DNA of 64,000 nt from Rhodanobacter sp. Root480 (GTDB lineage: Bacteria; Pseudomonadota; Gammaproteobacteria; Xanthomonadales; Rhodanobacteraceae), in the NCBI RefSeq assembly GCF_001426645.1, contig NZ_LMEX01000001.1, forward strand, positions 386,755-450,754, in the 5' to 3' direction. The position numbers and the translations under genes are program-made. Below are positions 60,969 through 64,000 of this stretch, in pieces (position 1 is the stretch's first letter; each line of letters opens with the position of its first letter). The notes below the pieces were generated by a model. That model saw nothing but the letters and a program-made list of their open reading frames with translations. It ran no database searches and was not told the DNA's origin.

Positions 60969-61415
60969 TCAGTCCTGCCGTTCCCAGGTCTGCGTGCGGC
61001 CCAGCAGCGAGAAACCGATATAGCCGTGCACGTCGAGTTTCTGGCCGTCGTCGCTGACGGTCAGCTTCACCTTGTACGTCTTGCCGTTTTTCGGATCGAG
61101 GATCTTGCCGCCGTCCCATACGTCGCCATCCTTGCTGACGCCCCACATGATGTTCATGCCTTCGATCGGCTGGTTCTTGCGCTCGCCGCTGCACTTGTCG
61201 CACACCGGATTCGGGCCGTCATCCGACTGCAGGATCTTGATCACCTTCGCCTGCAATTCGCCGTCGGTTTCAGTGATCTGCACCAGCGACTTCGGCTTCT
61301 GGGTGTTGTCGTCGATGGTTTTCCAGGTGCCGACGGGCGAGGTGTTGGCGGCGAAGACGCTGCCGGCGGCCAGCAGCAGGCCGGTTGCGAGGGTGAGACG
61401 AAAAGCGTGTTTCAT
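60969..61415 (-). CDS. DUF2147 family exported protein
   Basis: The 148-residue protein has a signal peptide ('LTLATGLLLAAGSVFAA', cut near residue 22), then DUF2147 features 'GTWKTIDDNTQKPKSLVQI', 'NPVCDKCSGERKNQPIEGM' and 'VWDGGKILDPKNGKTYKVKL'. The family is small, periplasmic and lipocalin-like, of unknown role. The Cys-x-x-Cys may bind metal or form a disulfide. GGAG precedes ATG 61415. Confidence 0.88.
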   Translation of the reverse strand: MKHAFRLTLATGLLLAAGSVFAANTSPVGTWKTIDDNTQKPKSLVQITETDGELQAKVIKILQSDDGPNPVCDKCSGERKNQPIEGMNIMWGVSKDGDVWDGGKILDPKNGKTYKVKLTVSDDGQKLDVHGYIGFSLLGRTQTWERQD

Positions 61416-61600
61416 GGCGTTTTTCTCCCGTACGAAAGCGTATGGAAGCGAGACTGGCGTTGATCCGTGGGGGCGTCAAGCTGCATTGCGCAAAGCACCG
61501 GCCGGCACCCGCCGCCGGCATGGCGCCAGTGATCTGCATCAACGGGTGCGCGCGGGTGCGCTGGCATAATGGGTTGTCCCCATCATCACTTCGAGTTCCC

Positions 61601-62695
61601 ATGACCCAAGCTACCGACGCGCTGGTGCGCCAACTTCTCGGCGACCTGATCGACCCCCACACCGGCGCGCCGCTGGCCGACAACGTGCGGGCGGTAGGTG
61701 TCGACGGGGCGAGGGTCTCGGTGGATATCCAGCTGGGCTACCCGGCCGCTACAGCGATCGACGGCCTTGCTGCGCGCGTGCGGCAGGCCCTGGAAGCGAA
61801 CCCGGCGATCGAGTCGGCGGCGGTGTCGATCACCAGCCGCGTCCACGTGCACAAGGTGCAAGGCACGCTGGGCCCGCTGCCCAACGTGAAGAACATCATC
61901 GTGGTGGCCTCGGGCAAGGGCGGCGTGGGCAAGTCCACCGTGTCGGCCAACCTGGCGCTGGCGCTGCAAGCCGAGGGCGCCAAGGTCGGCGTGATGGACG
62001 CCGACATCTACGGCCCCAGCCAGCCGACCATGCTGGGCGTGCACGGCAAGCCGGCGTCGCCGGACGGCAAGAGCATCATCCCGATGCAGGCGCACGGCAT
62101 GCCGGTGATGTCGATCGGTTTCCTGGTGGAAGAGGACACGCCGATGATCTGGCGCGGCCCGATGGTGACCCAGGCGATGATGCAACTGATCACCGACACC
62201 CGCTGGGAACAGCTCGACTACCTCATCATCGACCTGCCGCCCGGTACCGGCGACATCCAGCTGACGTTGTCGCAGAAGGTGCCGGTGGCCGGCGCGGTGA
62301 TCGTCACCACACCGCAGGACATCGCCCTGCTGGACGCACGCAAGGCGCTGAAGATGTTCGAGAAGGTGGAAGTGCCGGTGCTGGGCGTGGTGGAGAACAT
62401 GGCTACCCACGTGTGCTCCAACTGCGGCCACGAGGAGAACATCTTCGGCGAAGGCGGCGGCGAGCGCATGGCCACGCAATACGGCGCGGCCTATCTTGGC
62501 TCGCTGCCGCTGGATATCCGCATCCGCGAGCAGGCCGACGGCGGCAACCCCACCGTGGTGGCGATGCCCGAGTCCGACCTTGCCGCGCGCTACCGCGAGA
62601 TCGCCCGCAACGCGGCCGGCCGGCTGTCGCGCCAGCCGCGCAACAAGTCGTTGGGCCTGGGCAAGATCGTGGTGCAGGGCGCGCCCGCTGCATGA
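61601..62695 (+). CDS. apbC: Iron-sulfur cluster carrier protein (Mrp/ApbC)
   Basis: The 364-residue protein has an N-terminal MIP18-like domain at about 1-85, deviant Walker A 'ASGKGGVGKSTVSANLALAL', 'DADIYGPSQPTMLG', 'IIDLPPGTGDIQL' and the cluster-binding 'HVCSNCGHEENIFG' (Cys-x-x-Cys). It holds and transfers Fe-S clusters to apo-proteins. A CATAAT at about 61564 may be its -10. It overlaps the next gene (ATGA). Confidence 0.94.
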   Translation: MTQATDALVRQLLGDLIDPHTGAPLADNVRAVGVDGARVSVDIQLGYPAATAIDGLAARVRQALEANPAIESAAVSITSRVHVHKVQGTLGPLPNVKNIIVVASGKGGVGKSTVSANLALALQAEGAKVGVMDADIYGPSQPTMLGVHGKPASPDGKSIIPMQAHGMPVMSIGFLVEEDTPMIWRGPMVTQAMMQLITDTRWEQLDYLIIDLPPGTGDIQLTLSQKVPVAGAVIVTTPQDIALLDARKALKMFEKVEVPVLGVVENMATHVCSNCGHEENIFGEGGGERMATQYGAAYLGSLPLDIRIREQADGGNPTVVAMPESDLAARYREIARNAAGRLSRQPRNKSLGLGKIVVQGAPAA

Positions 62696-63225
62696 CGGCG
62701 CCACGGCGCGTGTTGTGCCTCTGCGGCAGCCTGCGCCGGGCATCGTCGAACCGCGCCGCGCTGCAGGCTGCGCAGCAACTGGCACCGCCGACGTTGGAGC
62801 TTGTGCTGTACGAGGGGCTCGGCACGCTGCCGCTGTTCAATCCGGACGATGAAGTCGATCCGCTGCCGCCTTCGGTGCTGGCGCTGCGTGCAGCCGTCGG
62901 CACCGCTGATGCCTTGCTGGTCGCCTGCCCGGAATACGCCCACGGCGTACCTGGCGCGTTCAAGAACCTGCTGGACTGGTTGGTCGGCAGCCTGGAGTTT
63001 CCCGGCAAGCCGGTGCTGTTGCTGAATACCTCGGCGCGCGATTCGTATCATGCGCAAGCGTCGCTGGCGGAAATTCTCTCCACCATGTCGGCGCCACTGC
63101 TGACCTCGCAACCGTTGACTGTGGCGCTTCCGGGCGCTGGCTGCACAGCGGCGCAGGTACTGGGCAGCGCTGATCGCTGCGCGGAATTGCGGGCGGTGCT
63201 GGGCATTCTGGCCACGGCTATTTAG
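62692..63225 (+). CDS. NADPH-dependent FMN reductase family protein
   Basis: The 177-residue flavodoxin-like protein has FMN phosphate loop 'LCGSLRRASSNRAAL', 'LVACPEYAHGVPGAFKNLLDWLVG' and 'KPVLLLNTSARDSYHAQASL'. Such proteins reduce quinones, azo compounds or FMN. Translational coupling to apbC hints at supplying reducing power near Fe-S transfer, which is inferred only. Confidence 0.88.
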   Translation: MTAPRRVLCLCGSLRRASSNRAALQAAQQLAPPTLELVLYEGLGTLPLFNPDDEVDPLPPSVLALRAAVGTADALLVACPEYAHGVPGAFKNLLDWLVGSLEFPGKPVLLLNTSARDSYHAQASLAEILSTMSAPLLTSQPLTVALPGAGCTAAQVLGSADRCAELRAVLGILATAI

Positions 63226-63244
63226 ACGCGCAGTCGCGTTGGTT

Positions 63245-63326
63245 CTTGTGGGAGCGGCTTCAGCCGCGATGCTTCTGCCTCTGGGCTCCACAGCAAGAGC
63301 ATCGCGACTGAAGTCGCTCCCACAAG
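63245..63326. repeat. Inverted pair of GTGG/GTAG-type REP elements
   Basis: It starts CTTGTGGGAGCGGCTTCAGC and ends with the inverse CGCTCCCACAAG, the same architecture as 4327-4406. It lies between the FMN reductase gene and dcd. Confidence 0.82.
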
Positions 63327-63418
63327 CCCGCTGCGCTGGCGCAGCAGCACTCCTACCATGTATTTTTGCCGCTTTGCGCCCGGTTTGACCGGGCCGTCCC
63401 GACCGAACCGGAGACAGC

Positions 63419-63985
63419 GTGAGCATCAAACCCGACAAGTGGATCCGCCGCATGGCCGAGCAGCACGGCATGATCGAGCCGTTCGAACCCGGCCAGGTGA
63501 AGGTTCGGGACGAGCAGCGGCTGATCTCCTACGGCACTTCCAGCTACGGCTACGACGTGCGCTGCGCCCGCGAGTTCAAGGTGTTTACCAACATCAACTC
63601 CACCATCGTCGATCCGAAGTCGTTCGATCCGAACAGCTTCGTGGACGTGGAGGCGGATGTCTGCATCATCCCGCCCAATTCCTTCGCGCTGGCGCGCACC
63701 ATCGAGTACTTCCGGATACCGCGCAAGGTGCTCACCATCTGCCTGGGCAAAAGCACCTACGCGCGCTGCGGCATCATCGTCAACGTGACGCCGCTGGAGC
63801 CCGAGTGGGAAGGCCACGTGACGCTGGAGTTCTCCAACACCACCCCGCTGCCCGCGAAAATCTACGCCAACGAGGGCGTGGCGCAGATGCTGTTCCTCGA
63901 ATCCGACGAGGAATGCGAGACCAGCTACAAGGACCGTGGCGGCAAGTATCAGGGCCAGCAGGGCGTGACCTTGCCGCGTACGTGA
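63419..63985 (+). CDS. dcd: dCTP deaminase
   Basis: The 188-residue protein has '[20 protein letters not shown]', '[15 protein letters not shown]', catalytic Glu in '[20 protein letters not shown]' and '[20 protein letters not shown]'. It deaminates dCTP to dUTP for dTTP synthesis. GTG 63419 has GGAG five bases upstream. The gene is complete; 15 bases remain after it. Confidence 0.96.
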   Translation: MSIKPDKWIRRMAEQHGMIEPFEPGQVKVRDEQRLISYGTSSYGYDVRCAREFKVFTNINSTIVDPKSFDPNSFVDVEADVCIIPPNSFALARTIEYFRIPRKVLTICLGKSTYARCGIIVNVTPLEPEWEGHVTLEFSNTTPLPAKIYANEGVAQMLFLESDEECETSYKDRGGKYQGQQGVTLPRT

Positions 63986-64000
63986 ACGAAACACGCCCGG

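Overview
The window is high-GC gammaproteobacterial chromosome. Gene content and order fit the Xanthomonadales, most likely the Rhodanobacteraceae (Rhodanobacter, Dyella or Luteibacter type). Pointers are a TonB-dependent receptor of the Xanthomonas/Caulobacter type, GTAG-headed REP elements like the SMAG repeats of Stenotrophomonas, an NAD-type isocitrate dehydrogenase, and gammaproteobacterial gene orders (pcnB-folK-panBCD, gcvR/dapA-bamC, queG/nnr-tsaE-amiC-mutL, rnfB-nth). The assignment is inferred from family recognition and gene order; no 16S gene is present. One tRNA gene (Glu, CUC) is present. I see no CRISPR array, prophage, insertion sequence or replication origin.

Layout. 1-18.4 kb is mostly accessory and regulatory: a truncated AsmA gene, a repeat-filled gap, a His/Gly-rich PadR regulator divergent from an ABC exporter, a periplasmic cyclophilin, two SDR/regulator divergent pairs (AraC, LysR), a LysR-TonB receptor pair, an orphan DUF3626-like protein beside a decayed cyclophilin fragment, a PadR/HAAS membrane-protein pair, and ppi-lpxH. 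18.6-24.4 kb is phoB-phoR-ppk-ppx on the minus strand, joining phosphate sensing to polyphosphate metabolism. 24.7-35.9 kb holds bepA, grxC, an NAD-isocitrate dehydrogenase, an ECF41 sigma factor with its carboxymuconolactone-decarboxylase-like target, an LpxO-like hydroxylase, phoH, bcp, gcvR, dapA, bamC and fdxA. 36-47 kb is housekeeping: tRNA-Glu, pcnB-folK-panB-panC, panD, queG, nnr-tsaE-amiC-mutL. 47-55 kb is the second phosphate locus: pstS-pstC-pstA-pstB-phoU on the minus strand, then RNase T, then an OprO/P-type porin. 55-64 kb has rnfB-nth, metG, an MFS/HAD pair, a DUF2147 gene, mrp (apbC) with an FMN reductase, and dcd.

Two regulatory circuits can be read from the DNA. First, Pho-box-like sites (CTGTCAT-type repeats with an 11-bp period) lie upstream of phoB, pstS and the porin. 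This links the two phosphate loci, about 24 kb apart, into one PhoB regulon: porin uptake, Pst transport, PhoU/PhoR/PhoB signalling, and storage by Ppk/Ppx. Second, the ECF41 sigma gene has an ECF41-type promoter (TGTCACA, 16 bp, CGTC) in its own 3' end facing the downstream decarboxylase-like gene, and a one-mismatch copy with the same 16-bp spacer upstream of itself. This predicts autoregulation and direct target control.

Non-coding DNA is unusually rich in repeats of at least four families: GTAG-headed REPs, often as inverted pairs; G/C-rich 'CCCTCTCCC' or 'CTTCCCCCGC' hairpins; a composite multi-hairpin block at about 1.13-1.37 kb; and CGAATCC heptamer tandems found three times just past the stop codon of a minus-strand gene. 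No wholly new multi-gene system is evident. The best leads are the ECF41 circuit, the DUF3626-like orphan and the heptamer tandems.
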